This document shows, piece by piece, positions 35,142 through 43,151 of a stretch of 64,000 nucleotides of DNA. The stretch is from CAZHTF01 sp964535305 (lineage in GTDB: Bacteria > Planctomycetota > Phycisphaerae > UBA1845 > Fen-1342), in contig CAZHTF010000007.1 of assembly GCA_964535305.1 (NCBI GenBank), positions 1-64,000 of the forward strand, in the 5' to 3' direction. Position 1 is the first letter of the stretch, and every line of letters starts with the position of its first letter. The notes beneath the pieces are model-generated. The model searched no databases. It was not told the origin of the DNA and worked only from the letters and a program-made list of their open reading frames with translations. The translations under genes were made by a program, and so were the position numbers.

Positions 35142-36821
35142 ATGGCGGCGTTCGGCTGTAACCTACTGATTCTGCTGCCGCTGCTGGCGGCTGTCGGCGT
35201 GTGGCTGCTGCCGCAGCGGCAAGAAGCCGGGGCGAAGGGCATCGCGCTGTGGGTGGGCTTGCTCTCCGCGGCGATTTCGATCGGGCTTTGGCTCGGGTTG
35301 CCGCTGAGCGGCGGCGAACTGGTCGGCGAGTTTGACCGCGCCTGGGTAACGCTGGGCGATGCGGAAACGGGCGGAGTGTCCATTCGCTATCACGTCGGCG
35401 TCGACGCGATCGCCGGGCCGTTGCTGGCGCTGACCGGCCTGCTGGTGCCGATCTCGATCGCCTGCAGCTTCACTGCGATCACGCAGCGCGTCCGCGAGTA
35501 TTACGCCTGGCTGCTGGCGCTGACCGCCGGCATGTTTGGCGTGTTTCTGGCGCGTGACGTGCTGCTGTTTTACATTTTCTTCGAGTTCACGCTGGTCCCG
35601 CTCTATTTCCTGATCGGCATCTGGGGCGGGTCCGAGCGGCGCTACGCCGCCAACAAGTTCTTCTTGTACACCTTCGTCGGCAGCGTGATTACGTTCGCCG
35701 GTATCCTGTACCTGGCGGTGCGCTCGGCGGAGCTGGCCGGCAGCCGAATCGTCTCGTTCGATCTGCTGACGCTTTCGAATGTGGTGGGTCTGAGTTTTCA
35801 CGAGCAGAGCTGGCTGTTCATCGCCTTGTTCTGCGGCTTCGCGATCAAGGTGCCGTTCTTCCCGCTGCACACCTGGCTGCCACTGGCGCATACGGAAGCG
35901 CCGACCGCGGGCAGCGTGCTGCTGGCAGGCATCCTGCTGAAGCTCGGGACCTACGGCTTCCTGCGCTTCAGCCTTCCAATGGCGCCGCAGGGCGCGGTGG
36001 CCTGGGCAGACGAGATGGCCCTGCTGGCGGTCGCGGGCATCATCTATGGCGCGCTTTGCTCCTGGGTGCAGCGCGACGTGAAAAAACTCGTCGCGTATTC
36101 GTCCGTCTCGCACCTGGGCTTCTGCATGCTGGGCATGTTCAGCATGCTGCCGGCTGGGCTCAGCGGCTCGGTGCTCTACATGGTGAATCACGGCTTGAGC
36201 ACCGGCGCGCTGTTCCTTGTGGTCGGCATGATCTACGAGCGCTATCACACGCGCGATATCGACAAGATCGGCGGGCTGGCGCGGCAGATGCCCGTGATGA
36301 CCTTCTTCCTGGTGCTGTTCACACTCTCGAGCATCGGGCTGCCGGGCTTGAATGGCTTCGTCAGCGAGTTCACCACGTTGTTCGCCGCGTTCAACTCGCC
36401 CGTGCTGAACACGCCCTGGTACGGGGCCGTCGGCGCGACCGGCATTCTGCTTGGCGCCGTGTACATGCTCTACATGGTCGGCAAGCTGCTGTTTGGCCCG
36501 TTGAACGAGCCGCCGCACACGCCCGACTTCTCCGCGGGTCTGACGCGTGATCTGACGCGGCGCGAAGTCTGGCTGCTGGCGCCGCTGGCGGCGCTGTGCG
36601 TGCTCCTGGGCGTGGCGCCGCGCGTGGTGACGGACACGCTGGATCCGGCGCTGAATTCAAAGATCCTGCCGCGCGTGGTGCACGCCGCGCGGCAAGCGCC
36701 GCAATACGCGGCCGGCGCCGCGGGCGCGGCGGCGACGTTTGCGGAGGCCGTTGCGCAGCCCACGGCGGCGGACGCTCGAAACGAAATCGCTTTGGGCGGG
36801 AGCTGGTCGGATGCCAACTGA
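35142..36821 (+). CDS. nuoM: NADH-quinone oxidoreductase subunit NuoM
   Basis: 559 residues. Second antiporter-like pumping subunit. Signatures: YHVGVDAIAGPLLALTGLLV, FYIFFEFTLVPLYFLIGIWG (Glu in TM5), KVPFFPLHTWLPLAHTEAPT, SVLLAGILLKLGTYGFLRF and VKKLVAYSSVSHLGFCMLGM. A C-terminal tail of about 60 residues beyond the last helix is Ala-rich (AAGAAGAAATFAEAVAQP) and not conserved. ATG at 35142; 11 bases after nuoL. The 3' end overlaps the nuoN start by 11 bases. Confidence 0.97.
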   Translation: MAAFGCNLLILLPLLAAVGVWLLPQRQEAGAKGIALWVGLLSAAISIGLWLGLPLSGGELVGEFDRAWVTLGDAETGGVSIRYHVGVDAIAGPLLALTGLLVPISIACSFTAITQRVREYYAWLLALTAGMFGVFLARDVLLFYIFFEFTLVPLYFLIGIWGGSERRYAANKFFLYTFVGSVITFAGILYLAVRSAELAGSRIVSFDLLTLSNVVGLSFHEQSWLFIALFCGFAIKVPFFPLHTWLPLAHTEAPTAGSVLLAGILLKLGTYGFLRFSLPMAPQGAVAWADEMALLAVAGIIYGALCSWVQRDVKKLVAYSSVSHLGFCMLGMFSMLPAGLSGSVLYMVNHGLSTGALFLVVGMIYERYHTRDIDKIGGLARQMPVMTFFLVLFTLSSIGLPGLNGFVSEFTTLFAAFNSPVLNTPWYGAVGATGILLGAVYMLYMVGKLLFGPLNEPPHTPDFSAGLTRDLTRREVWLLAPLAALCVLLGVAPRVVTDTLDPALNSKILPRVVHAARQAPQYAAGAAGAAATFAEAVAQPTAADARNEIALGGSWSDAN

Positions 36822-38565
36822 CGCGCTCTACGCGGCGCTCTCGATCTGGCCGCTGTTGCCGGAATTGCTACTGTGTGCCGCCGGCTGCACGGTGCTGCTG
36901 ACCAGTCAATCGCGGCGCGCCGGCCTGGCTCGCGCCACGCCCGCGATCACGCTGAGCGCGCTGGTGCTGGGCGTGCTGCTGGTGCGCGGCTGGCGGCCGC
37001 TGCTCGCGCCTTGGCTGGGCCTGAGCGAGACGACGCTGGGCGGCGGGCTGGAGATCGGGCAATTCGCGGACTTCGTGCGGGTCAGCGCCCTGGTCTTGGG
37101 CGTGCTGCTCACGCTGGCGTCGTGGAATCTGCCATCGCAGCACGAAGCGGGCGAGTACTTCGCCATGCTGCTGTTCACCACCGCCGGATTGATGCTGGTC
37201 GGCTCGTCGGCAGACTTGGTGGTGCTCTTCATGGCGCTGGAGCTGGTGAGCGTGCCGACTTACATCATGGTCACGCTCAGCCGCAATCACCCGCGCGCGC
37301 TCGAGGCCGGCACGAAATACTTCTATCTGGGCGCGATGGCAGCGGCGGTGACGGCCTATGGCTTCGCGTTTATTTATGGCGCCAGTGGCGAGGCTTCGCT
37401 GCCGGGGGCGATCGCCGGCCTGAGCACGGCGCTTTCAGAGCCCGGAACGCCCGCGTATGTCTTCGCGACGATCGGCATTGTGCTCTCGATTGGCGGGCTG
37501 CTGTTCAAGCTCTCGGCCTTTCCGCTGCATTTCTACGTGGCGGATGTGTACCAGGGCGCCGCGGCGCCGGTGGCGGGCCTGCTGGGCTTCGTTCCCAAGG
37601 CGGCCGGGCTGATCGCGGTGATCAAGATTGTGGAAGCCACCGGCTGGCGCACCGACTCGGGCGGGTTGTTCTGGCTGCTGTGGTGGGTCGCGGCATTGAG
37701 CATGACGGTCGGCAACGTGCTGGCGCTGATGCAGCAGAACGTCAAGCGAATGTTGGCGTATTCGGGCATCGCCCACTCGGGATACTTGCTGGTCGGGCTG
37801 CTGGCCGGGCCGGCAGCCGGCGGCATGCTCAGCGATGGCACGGCGGCGGCGCTCTATTACGTCGTCATCTACGGCATCGCCAACCTGGGCGCGTTCGTGG
37901 TGATCGGGCTGCTGCGGGTGCGCGGCGAGGCATGCGAATCATTGCGGGAGATTGCAGGGCTGCTGCGGCGGCATCCGGGGTTGGCGTGGCTGCTGGCACT
38001 GGCGATGTTCACGTTGATGGGGCTTCCGCCGACGCCGGGCTTCTGGGGCAAAGCGTCGCTTTTTGGCAGCGCGCTAAGCGTCTCGCAGGGTGCGGCGGGT
38101 GAATATCAAACGTGGCTGATCGCACTGGTGATCGTGGCACTGCTGAATTCGGCGATCGGGGCTGCATACTACCTGCGCGTGATTGCGGCGGTGCTGCTGC
38201 ATGAGAATGACGAAGCGCCGCGAGCCGTCGCGCGCGAGGAGCAGCGCATGAGCGCGGTGCTGTGTGGCATGCTGCTGCTGATCTTCGCGGTCTATCCGAA
38301 TGTGCTGCTGGACGCCGGCCAGGTCGCGACTACGCACATGCGCGGGTACTCGGTCGGGACGGCGCAACGCTTGCCCGACGCGCCCGCCGCCGCGGCGCTG
38401 CTCAGCGCCGATGCGGCGGACGCAGTCCGCGATTTTTCCACTGACGCTGGCGCTGACGATTCGGATGCGCGCGGTGGAGACGTTGCACCGTCGGCGAAGG
38501 AGACCGCGCCCGGCAGCGACCTAGCCCCGCCCAAGCCAGCTGCGGTGCCCAGTCGAGCGCACTGA
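36811..38565 (+). CDS. nuoN: NADH-quinone oxidoreductase subunit NuoN
   Basis: 584 residues from the ATG at 36811, which overlaps the nuoM stop (ATGCCAACTGA); this start gives a normal first helix. Third antiporter-like subunit. Signatures: LFMALELVSVPTYIMVTLSR, EAGTKYFYLGAMAAAVTAYG, KLSAFPLHFYVADVYQGAAA, VKRMLAYSGIAHSGYLLVGL and LPPTPGFWGKASLFGSALSV. After the last helix (FAVYPNVLLDAG) comes an unusual hydrophilic tail of about 85 residues rich in Ala, Asp and Pro, low in complexity and absent from most NuoN. Last gene of the operon. Confidence 0.96.
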   Translation: MPTDALYAALSIWPLLPELLLCAAGCTVLLTSQSRRAGLARATPAITLSALVLGVLLVRGWRPLLAPWLGLSETTLGGGLEIGQFADFVRVSALVLGVLLTLASWNLPSQHEAGEYFAMLLFTTAGLMLVGSSADLVVLFMALELVSVPTYIMVTLSRNHPRALEAGTKYFYLGAMAAAVTAYGFAFIYGASGEASLPGAIAGLSTALSEPGTPAYVFATIGIVLSIGGLLFKLSAFPLHFYVADVYQGAAAPVAGLLGFVPKAAGLIAVIKIVEATGWRTDSGGLFWLLWWVAALSMTVGNVLALMQQNVKRMLAYSGIAHSGYLLVGLLAGPAAGGMLSDGTAAALYYVVIYGIANLGAFVVIGLLRVRGEACESLREIAGLLRRHPGLAWLLALAMFTLMGLPPTPGFWGKASLFGSALSVSQGAAGEYQTWLIALVIVALLNSAIGAAYYLRVIAAVLLHENDEAPRAVAREEQRMSAVLCGMLLLIFAVYPNVLLDAGQVATTHMRGYSVGTAQRLPDAPAAAALLSADAADAVRDFSTDAGADDSDARGGDVAPSAKETAPGSDLAPPKPAAVPSRAH

Positions 38566-38579
38566 TCCGCACGGCATCC

Positions 38580-38599
38580 GCGCGGCCTACTCGCCGCGC
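38580..38599. repeat. Hairpin between the convergent nuoN and lipoprotein genes
   Basis: GCGCGGC, loop CTACTC, GCCGCGC: seven perfect pairs in the 54 bases that separate two convergent stop codons. No T-run. Could act as a weak bidirectional transcript end. Confidence 0.4.
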
Positions 38600-38619
38600 A
38601 CTGCCGATCGCTTGTGCGC

Positions 38620-39090
38620 TCAGTAGAAAAGCATGATTGCGCACGGCACGATCTGCTCGGGTTTCCCAGCGACTTGCCTTTCGAACTCGCGCAGATAAAG
38701 CGGCTGATTCGCGGACCAGCGTTTCGCGTCGTTGCGCAGCAACTCGCCCGCTTCGCCCAGGTTGCTCTGCAATTGCCGCGCGGCGAGCCCAAGCTGCTTG
38801 TCGACAAACTCGCCCGCCTGCTCGAGATTTTCGACGCTGTCGCGCTCGTGTGCGCGGAGCATGCTCGTCGTGGCGGCGATGTTGTCGATCCGCGCCTGCA
38901 TGCGGTTCTGACTCAAGCGGGTCGCGTTCGTCGCCACGCAGCCCAGTGCCGCGGTCAGCAGCGGCAGCGCTGCGGACAGCCGCAGTGCTACGTGCCGGCG
39001 CGATTCACGGCGATATCGGCATGGCTGCGGATGATCGCGCACGTGCACAGTTGAGCCGCGTCTGAATCGCCTGCGAAACATTCGCAACAT
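38620..39090 (-). CDS. Small lipoprotein with coiled-coil region, unknown function
   Basis: 156 residues from the ATG at 39090. A basic N-terminus is followed by LRLSAALPLLTAALGC, a lipobox with Cys near residue 51, so either the signal is unusually long or translation starts later at a non-standard codon. The mature part is helical and polar (NRMQARIDNIAATTSMLRAH, DSVENLEQAGEFVDKQLGLA, NLGEAGELLRNDAKRW), consistent with a coiled coil. No family recognised. Converges with nuoN. Confidence 0.5.
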   Translation of the reverse strand: MLRMFRRRFRRGSTVHVRDHPQPCRYRRESRRHVALRLSAALPLLTAALGCVATNATRLSQNRMQARIDNIAATTSMLRAHERDSVENLEQAGEFVDKQLGLAARQLQSNLGEAGELLRNDAKRWSANQPLYLREFERQVAGKPEQIVPCAIMLFY

Positions 39091-39484
39091 GTTACTCGCC
39101 AGGCGACGCGCAGTTGCGGCGGCGAGCCAGCGGGGCGCGCCCAGAAAATTCGTCGGGAGCGGTTGCATTTGAGAACGAGTGTTAATAGCATGCAACTTGT
39201 TCTGGTTGTTCGAACACATTCGCCAGAACCTGCGTTTCATAGAGGGCAGTGGGTCTTTGCAGCCCGGTTCTAGTTCGCTCTCGTCCGGGGCGGAGCGGGC
39301 AGTGCGTGGGTGTTGCGGCTGCCTCCGGAGAGAATGGGGAACGGGTTGGGACCGCTTCGGCAGGGCGGTCTCAACCTTGCTTTGTTTCTGGGCCACGCGT
39401 TGACGCTTTTTCGTCTCGCCCCGCCCGCGGCGTCTGCCGCGCGAATCACCTCCAAAGCTGCTGACACTGACACGCTGCAGCGTT
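39091..39484. other. 394-base region with no recognisable gene
   Basis: Frames here are short or lack protein character. It contains the terminator-like hairpin at 39344-39388. GGGTCTTTGCAGCCCGG at about 39250 recurs, slightly altered, inside the downstream coding region near 40018 (GGGTCTTTGCAGTCCGG), probably by chance. Confidence 0.4.
39344..39388 (+). terminator. Terminator-like hairpin with no obvious upstream plus-strand gene
   Basis: GGTTGGGACCGC (39344-39355) pairs with GCGGTCTCAACC (39365-39376), 12 pairs including one G-U, loop of 9, followed by TTGCTTTGTTTC. Intrinsic-terminator-like on the plus strand, yet the only flanking genes are on the minus strand. It could end a small RNA starting between 39091 and 39300. 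Confidence 0.45.
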
Positions 39485-40660
39485 CTACGCTGGCCGTGAC
39501 TCCAACGGAAATCGCAGCAGGCACGTCGACGGGAAGGGCGGATACTCCAACGTATAGCGGCGAGCCCGGAAGTCTCCGGGCGAATAGCCCAACAGGGCAA
39601 GCACGTATTCGATCAGCGCTGAGTGCTGCTGCGAGTGCGGCGAGGGCGCACCCACCGCGATTTCCTCGGTCGTCAGCGCGAACGGCAGGCGGTCGCGCTC
39701 GTGTCGCGAGAGCCCCAGGTTGCCGAACACGAACGCCTCGGCGTTCAGGGCAAAGAGGCAATCGCGGTGCGCGATCACGTCAAACAGCAGCGTCTCAACC
39801 GGGGCGGAAATGGTGGCGAACAGCTCGCCGCTCTGATCGTGCTCGTCGGCATAGCGGCTTCCGATGGCCGGGTGCCGCGAGCCGAAGTGCAGCGTGAACG
39901 CGCCGGCATTGTTGGCCAGCGGGCTGGCGCCGAGCTCGTAGATCGTCTGCCCGTCCTCCTCGCTCATCAGGATCGGCGGTGCGTTGCGCGAGCAGAATGG
40001 CTGGAGCAGCATGGCTGGGTCTTTGCAGTCCGGGTCGAGCGGCAACTGGCCTTCCACGGGCTGCGAGTCGCGGCGATACGACTTGCGGCGGAAGAGCACC
40101 CAGCGCGCGTCGACCCGTATCCGCCGCAGCTCGACCCAGCCGCCGATCAGTGCGGCGGAGATAAAGTCCGGCTTCTCCGGCGCCGGCGTGAGGATGCTGA
40201 CATTGACGCGCGTGCGGGCCTGCACGCCCCAGATGGCGCTGGCGCCGCGGAACGCCAGTTTACGGCTGCGGAGCAGCCGCTGTCGCGAATCGCTGGGCAG
40301 CGCGTCGGCGATCAGCTCCATCGAGGCGCGGTCGCCGGCGAGGCGTTCCTGGGCGTCGCGGAGCGCATTGAACGCGCGGCGTGTGGATTTCAGCAGGCCA
40401 GGTTCGACGCCGACGCGCGAAAGGGCCGCCAGCAGGATGTCGACCGCGGCCTCGCCGGGGAGCAACTGGACGACGGTGGCATGGTCCGTTGCCCGCGCGA
40501 TGTGCGCAATCTTCCAGCTCAGGCTCTTGTCGAGCGTCAATGCGCGGCCCATCTGCTGCGGCTGGGCGGTCTCTGCCCCGGCCGCGCGCAGCGCCGCGTT
40601 CAGCGTGGATTGCAGCGTCGCAATCAGCGTTGTGAATTCCGCTGGCAGTCCGGTGCTCAT
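39485..40660 (-). CDS. Conserved protein of unknown function with HTH-like N-terminus
   Basis: 391 residues from the ATG at 40660. The N-terminal 90 residues contain GRALTLDKSLSWKIAHIAR, which reads like a helix-turn-helix core; the middle has LRSRKLAFRGASAIWGVQAR and an Arg-rich region; the C-terminus PFALTTEEIAVGAPSPHSQQ. No enzymatic motif and no membrane segment; probably a cytosolic, possibly regulatory protein. The pattern feels like a planctomycete-conserved family but I cannot name it. Its promoter TTGAAA-17-GATAAC ends 6 bases before the ATG, predicting a leaderless mRNA; the -35 overlaps the purN stop codon. Confidence 0.6.
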   Translation of the reverse strand: MSTGLPAEFTTLIATLQSTLNAALRAAGAETAQPQQMGRALTLDKSLSWKIAHIARATDHATVVQLLPGEAAVDILLAALSRVGVEPGLLKSTRRAFNALRDAQERLAGDRASMELIADALPSDSRQRLLRSRKLAFRGASAIWGVQARTRVNVSILTPAPEKPDFISAALIGGWVELRRIRVDARWVLFRRKSYRRDSQPVEGQLPLDPDCKDPAMLLQPFCSRNAPPILMSEEDGQTIYELGASPLANNAGAFTLHFGSRHPAIGSRYADEHDQSGELFATISAPVETLLFDVIAHRDCLFALNAEAFVFGNLGLSRHERDRLPFALTTEEIAVGAPSPHSQQHSALIEYVLALLGYSPGDFRARRYTLEYPPFPSTCLLRFPLESRPA

Positions 40661-40666
40661 TTTGTA

Positions 40667-40695
40667 GTTATCTGCGCGGCGGACGTGCGTTTCAA
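40667..40695 (-). promoter_or_regulatory. Promoter giving a leaderless mRNA for the 39485-40660 gene
   Basis: Minus-strand TTGAAA (40695-40690), 17-base spacer, GATAAC (40672-40667), then 6 bases (TACAAA) to the ATG at 40660. The TGA inside TTGAAA is the stop codon of purN. Confidence 0.55.
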
Positions 40696-41324
40696 CTGCA
40701 ATGTGCCGCCAACCACGGCAGACCGCGCTCGCAAACCTCGCGCAGCACGGCCGGATACAGCTCGCGTTCGGCGATGCCGACGCGCGCGGCGAGCGTCTCG
40801 GGCGTATCGGTCGCGAGCACCGGCACGCGGCGTTGGGCCACAATCGGACCGTGGTCATACTGCTGGTCGACCAAGTGCACGCTGCAGCCGCTTTCGCGTT
40901 CGCCCGCAGCCAGCACGGCGGCGTGCACATGTCGCCCGTGCATGCCCTGCCCGCCGAACTTGGGCAGCAGCGCCGGGTGGATGTTCAGCACGCGGCCACG
41001 GTACGCCTCGGGAAGTAGCCACAGGCACAGGAACCCTGCCATGAGCACGAGCTGCACGTTGGCGCGGTCGATCGTGCGCGTCAGCGCGGCGGAGAACGCG
41101 GACGCGCTCGCGTAGTCGCGCTTGCGGACGATCTGCAGCGGGATGCCGGCCTCGCGCGCGATTGTCACGCCGCGCACGTCCGAGCGCGAGCTGACCACCT
41201 GAACCAACGCAAGCCGTGGCAGCCGGCCATCGCGGGTGGCCTCGATCAGGTTCGCGAGCGTGCTGCCGGCGCCGGAGATCAGCACGCTGGCGCGCAAGGT
41301 GGTGTCGGGCGCGGCGGGACTCAC
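40692..41324 (-). CDS. purN: Phosphoribosylglycinamide formyltransferase PurN
   Basis: 210 residues, normal for PurN. Transfers formyl from 10-formyl-THF to GAR in purine synthesis. SVLISGAGSTLANLIEAT is the phosphate-binding N-terminus (Thr in place of the usual Asn of GSN); LMAGFLCLWLLPEAYRGRVL and NIHPALLPKFGGQGMHGRHV hold the catalytic Asn and His; SGCSVHLVDQQYDHGPIVAQ holds the catalytic Asp. Start is a GTG at 41324, six bases after the -10 element TAAAAT, so the mRNA is predicted to be leaderless. The next gene follows 31 bases downstream with its own promoter. Confidence 0.95.
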   Translation of the reverse strand: MSPAAPDTTLRASVLISGAGSTLANLIEATRDGRLPRLALVQVVSSRSDVRGVTIAREAGIPLQIVRKRDYASASAFSAALTRTIDRANVQLVLMAGFLCLWLLPEAYRGRVLNIHPALLPKFGGQGMHGRHVHAAVLAAGERESGCSVHLVDQQYDHGPIVAQRRVPVLATDTPETLAARVGIAERELYPAVLREVCERGLPWLAAHCS

Positions 41325-41330
41325 GCGGGG

Positions 41331-41359
41331 ATTTTACGATCCAGGGCGGTGCGCGTCAG
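41331..41359 (-). promoter_or_regulatory. Promoter giving a leaderless purN mRNA
   Basis: Minus-strand CTGACG (41359-41354), 17-base spacer, TAAAAT (41336-41331), six bases, then GTG at 41324. No Shine-Dalgarno fits in the space. Confidence 0.55.
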
Positions 41360-41568
41360 GGCGCGGGCGAGGCTTGAGTATCGTGCGCTGCGGGCGAAGC
41401 GGCTTGCGTGCCTTGCGCCGCGGGTTATGCTCGCGAGCTTAAGCGTGGGCGAGGCAGGTTTCGCGGGCGCGTTGACAGCGCCGTGCGTCGGGATCGCGGC
41501 CCGCATCGCCCGCATCAGATCGGCGCGACAAACGACCGATCAGGCTTGTACGAACGTGGGGTAGGCCA

Positions 41569-41922
41569 TTGAATCTGCGAGATTTCGGAACGCAGGCGCG
41601 GCTGAGCGTGATTCTGGCGATCGCGGGCGCGGTCAGCGCCATCACGGCGATCGCGCTGATCGCGCGTAACTTTGACGCGACCACCTTCTGGGTCATTTAC
41701 AACCCCAAGCGGCCGCTGGGCGCCGCTCTGATGGCGGCGCTGGCGGCGAGCGTCGTCGCGAGCGGGTTGGGCCTGTGGGCGGGCTTCAACAGCGCCGGGC
41801 AGCGGCGCAATCCGAATCCGCAGCTTTCCTGGACGGGCTTTTTCGCCAGTGCGGCCGCGATGACCGTGGCGCTGGGCGCGGCGATTTTCTTTGTGATCAC
41901 ACAGAACCCGCGCGGAGCCTGA
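41569..41922 (+). CDS. Small membrane protein of unknown function
   Basis: 117 residues from a TTG at 41569 with GGGGTAGG upstream. Three hydrophobic segments: VILAIAGAVSAITAIALIA, ALMAALAASVVASGLGLWAG and FFASAAAMTVALGAAIFFVI. Short polar loops (NFDATTFWVIYNPKRP; NSAGQRRNPNPQLSW). No family recognised. It converges with the MazG-like gene, 18 bases apart. Confidence 0.55.
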   Translation: MNLRDFGTQARLSVILAIAGAVSAITAIALIARNFDATTFWVIYNPKRPLGAALMAALAASVVASGLGLWAGFNSAGQRRNPNPQLSWTGFFASAAAMTVALGAAIFFVITQNPRGA

Positions 41923-41940
41923 GCCGCTGGTTGCCGCGCT

Positions 41941-42237
41941 TCAGCTCAGCTTTTCGACGCAGGTGCAGACCATCAGACCGCAGCCGGGGCAGCCACCGCT
42001 GAACTTGGCGATCGCCTTTTCGAGGTCGATGCCCTCGACGTTGGCGAGCGTGGTGAGCCAGGCCAGCACGTCGGCGAATTCGCCGGCGAGGTTCTTGCGG
42101 TCTTTTCCGTCGGCAATGGCGCTCGCCAGTTCGCCGACCTCCTCGACGAACCAGAGAAACGTCTTGGCCGCGCCGCGCTGGCGGTCATTGTGCGAGTACA
42201 TCCGCTCGATGAGCTGCTGAAACTCGGCAATTTGCAC
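41941..42237 (-). CDS. MazG-like nucleotide pyrophosphohydrolase domain protein
   Basis: 98 residues from a GTG at 42237 with GGGAG five bases upstream. The core FVEEVGELASAIADG and LAGEFADVLAWLTTLANVEG gives the EExxE...ExxD metal-binding helices of MazG-type all-alpha NTP pyrophosphatases, which hydrolyse NTPs or modified dNTPs to NMP and PPi. The C-terminus CPGCGLMVCTC is a short Cys cluster that could bind zinc. Single-domain form, half the size of E. coli MazG. Confidence 0.85.
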   Translation of the reverse strand: MQIAEFQQLIERMYSHNDRQRGAAKTFLWFVEEVGELASAIADGKDRKNLAGEFADVLAWLTTLANVEGIDLEKAIAKFSGGCPGCGLMVCTCVEKLS

Positions 42238-42297
42238 AACGGCTCCCGGTCGCTTGCCGCCCGGGGCGGACCCGCGCGCCGCGCCCCGCGACGCAGC

Positions 42298-43140
42298 CTA
42301 GTTCAGAACCACGTTCGGCTGGCTCGGCGGGTTGGCCAGCAGATCAAAGAACGGCACAAACTCGATATTCACCACCGTCTCGCTGAACAGCTCCGTCAGC
42401 AGGAACAGCGGCGAGAAAATCACCAGCACCACCGCCTGCAAGCTGGCGACCACCGCGGCGTAGATCGACGCCAGGATCTGTCCGAGCACGATGGTGGAGA
42501 GCGTCAAGATCGCGGCCAGCGGCGCGATGAACAGCGAGAAGAGCGGGCTGAACACGGTGATGCGCACCGCGCGGTGATCGAGCTTGGTGGTCGCCGCGCC
42601 GGCGGTGCTGGGTGCTTCCAGTTTTTGCCCGGTGAGCTGCGTGACCAGGGCGGCGATCTGGGCCGCGGTCTGCTGCACATCGATATCGACGCTGAAATCC
42701 TGCTGCTGCGCGGTGGCGGCGTCGAAGATCTCGATCGTGGCGGTGATGCGCTGGGCCGACACTTCGTTGTACGTGACGTGTGCGTAGCTGCCGTCTGTAC
42801 CCTGGATATGCTCGGGCCGGCCGGAGCTAAAGGTGATGAAGGATTCCTTACCGTCCGAGCCGCGCAGCACGATCGACTCGATCTCCTCGAGCCCGCCGCC
42901 GGCGCTGCGCGTTCCGAATACGAAGAACGCGCCAGGCGTAGCGCGGCCGAAGATCAGCAGCGGGTCGCCGGCGTTGTCGTTGATGAACAGCCCGGCGCGG
43001 TTCGGATCGCTGTTGACGGCGTCGTCCTCGCCGCTCTGCTGCAACTGGCAGCCGAAAGGCGAGATGATCAGCCCGAACAGGGTGAAGCCCCAGAGCCACT
43101 CTCGTGTGATTCCGCGGGAAATACGCTGCAGCATGGTCAC
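42298..43140 (-). CDS. Lipoprotein of unknown function with hydrophobic C-terminus
   Basis: 280 residues from a GTG at 43140 (ATG two codons on at 43134 equally possible). A lipoprotein signal ends FGLIISPFGC, Cys near residue 31. The middle is a beta-rich domain with no recognised motif (GLFINDNAGDPLLIFGRATP). From about residue 200 there are two long hydrophobic stretches (FIAPLAAILTLSTIVLGQIL, ASLQAVVLVIFSPLFLLTEL), unusual for a lipoprotein and suggesting a second membrane anchor. It lies 11 bases after the large secreted-protein gene, so it is the third gene of an htrA-led transcript. Confidence 0.55.
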   Translation of the reverse strand: MTMLQRISRGITREWLWGFTLFGLIISPFGCQLQQSGEDDAVNSDPNRAGLFINDNAGDPLLIFGRATPGAFFVFGTRSAGGGLEEIESIVLRGSDGKESFITFSSGRPEHIQGTDGSYAHVTYNEVSAQRITATIEIFDAATAQQQDFSVDIDVQQTAAQIAALVTQLTGQKLEAPSTAGAATTKLDHRAVRITVFSPLFSLFIAPLAAILTLSTIVLGQILASIYAAVVASLQAVVLVIFSPLFLLTELFSETVVNIEFVPFFDLLANPPSQPNVVLN

Positions 43141-43151
43141 TTGCCTCGCTT

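Noticed and set aside
39091..39400. SRP RNA, tmRNA, 6S RNA or RNase P RNA in the empty region
   Set aside because: None of the conserved cores of these RNAs (SRP GNAR loop domain, tmRNA ends, RNase P GAGGAAAGUC) is present; kept only as a possible unknown small RNA.
38620..39600. 326-residue version of the small lipoprotein
   Set aside because: The frame is open upstream of 39090, but the added 170 residues are Arg/Ser-rich without family character and would bury the lipoprotein signal in mid-protein.
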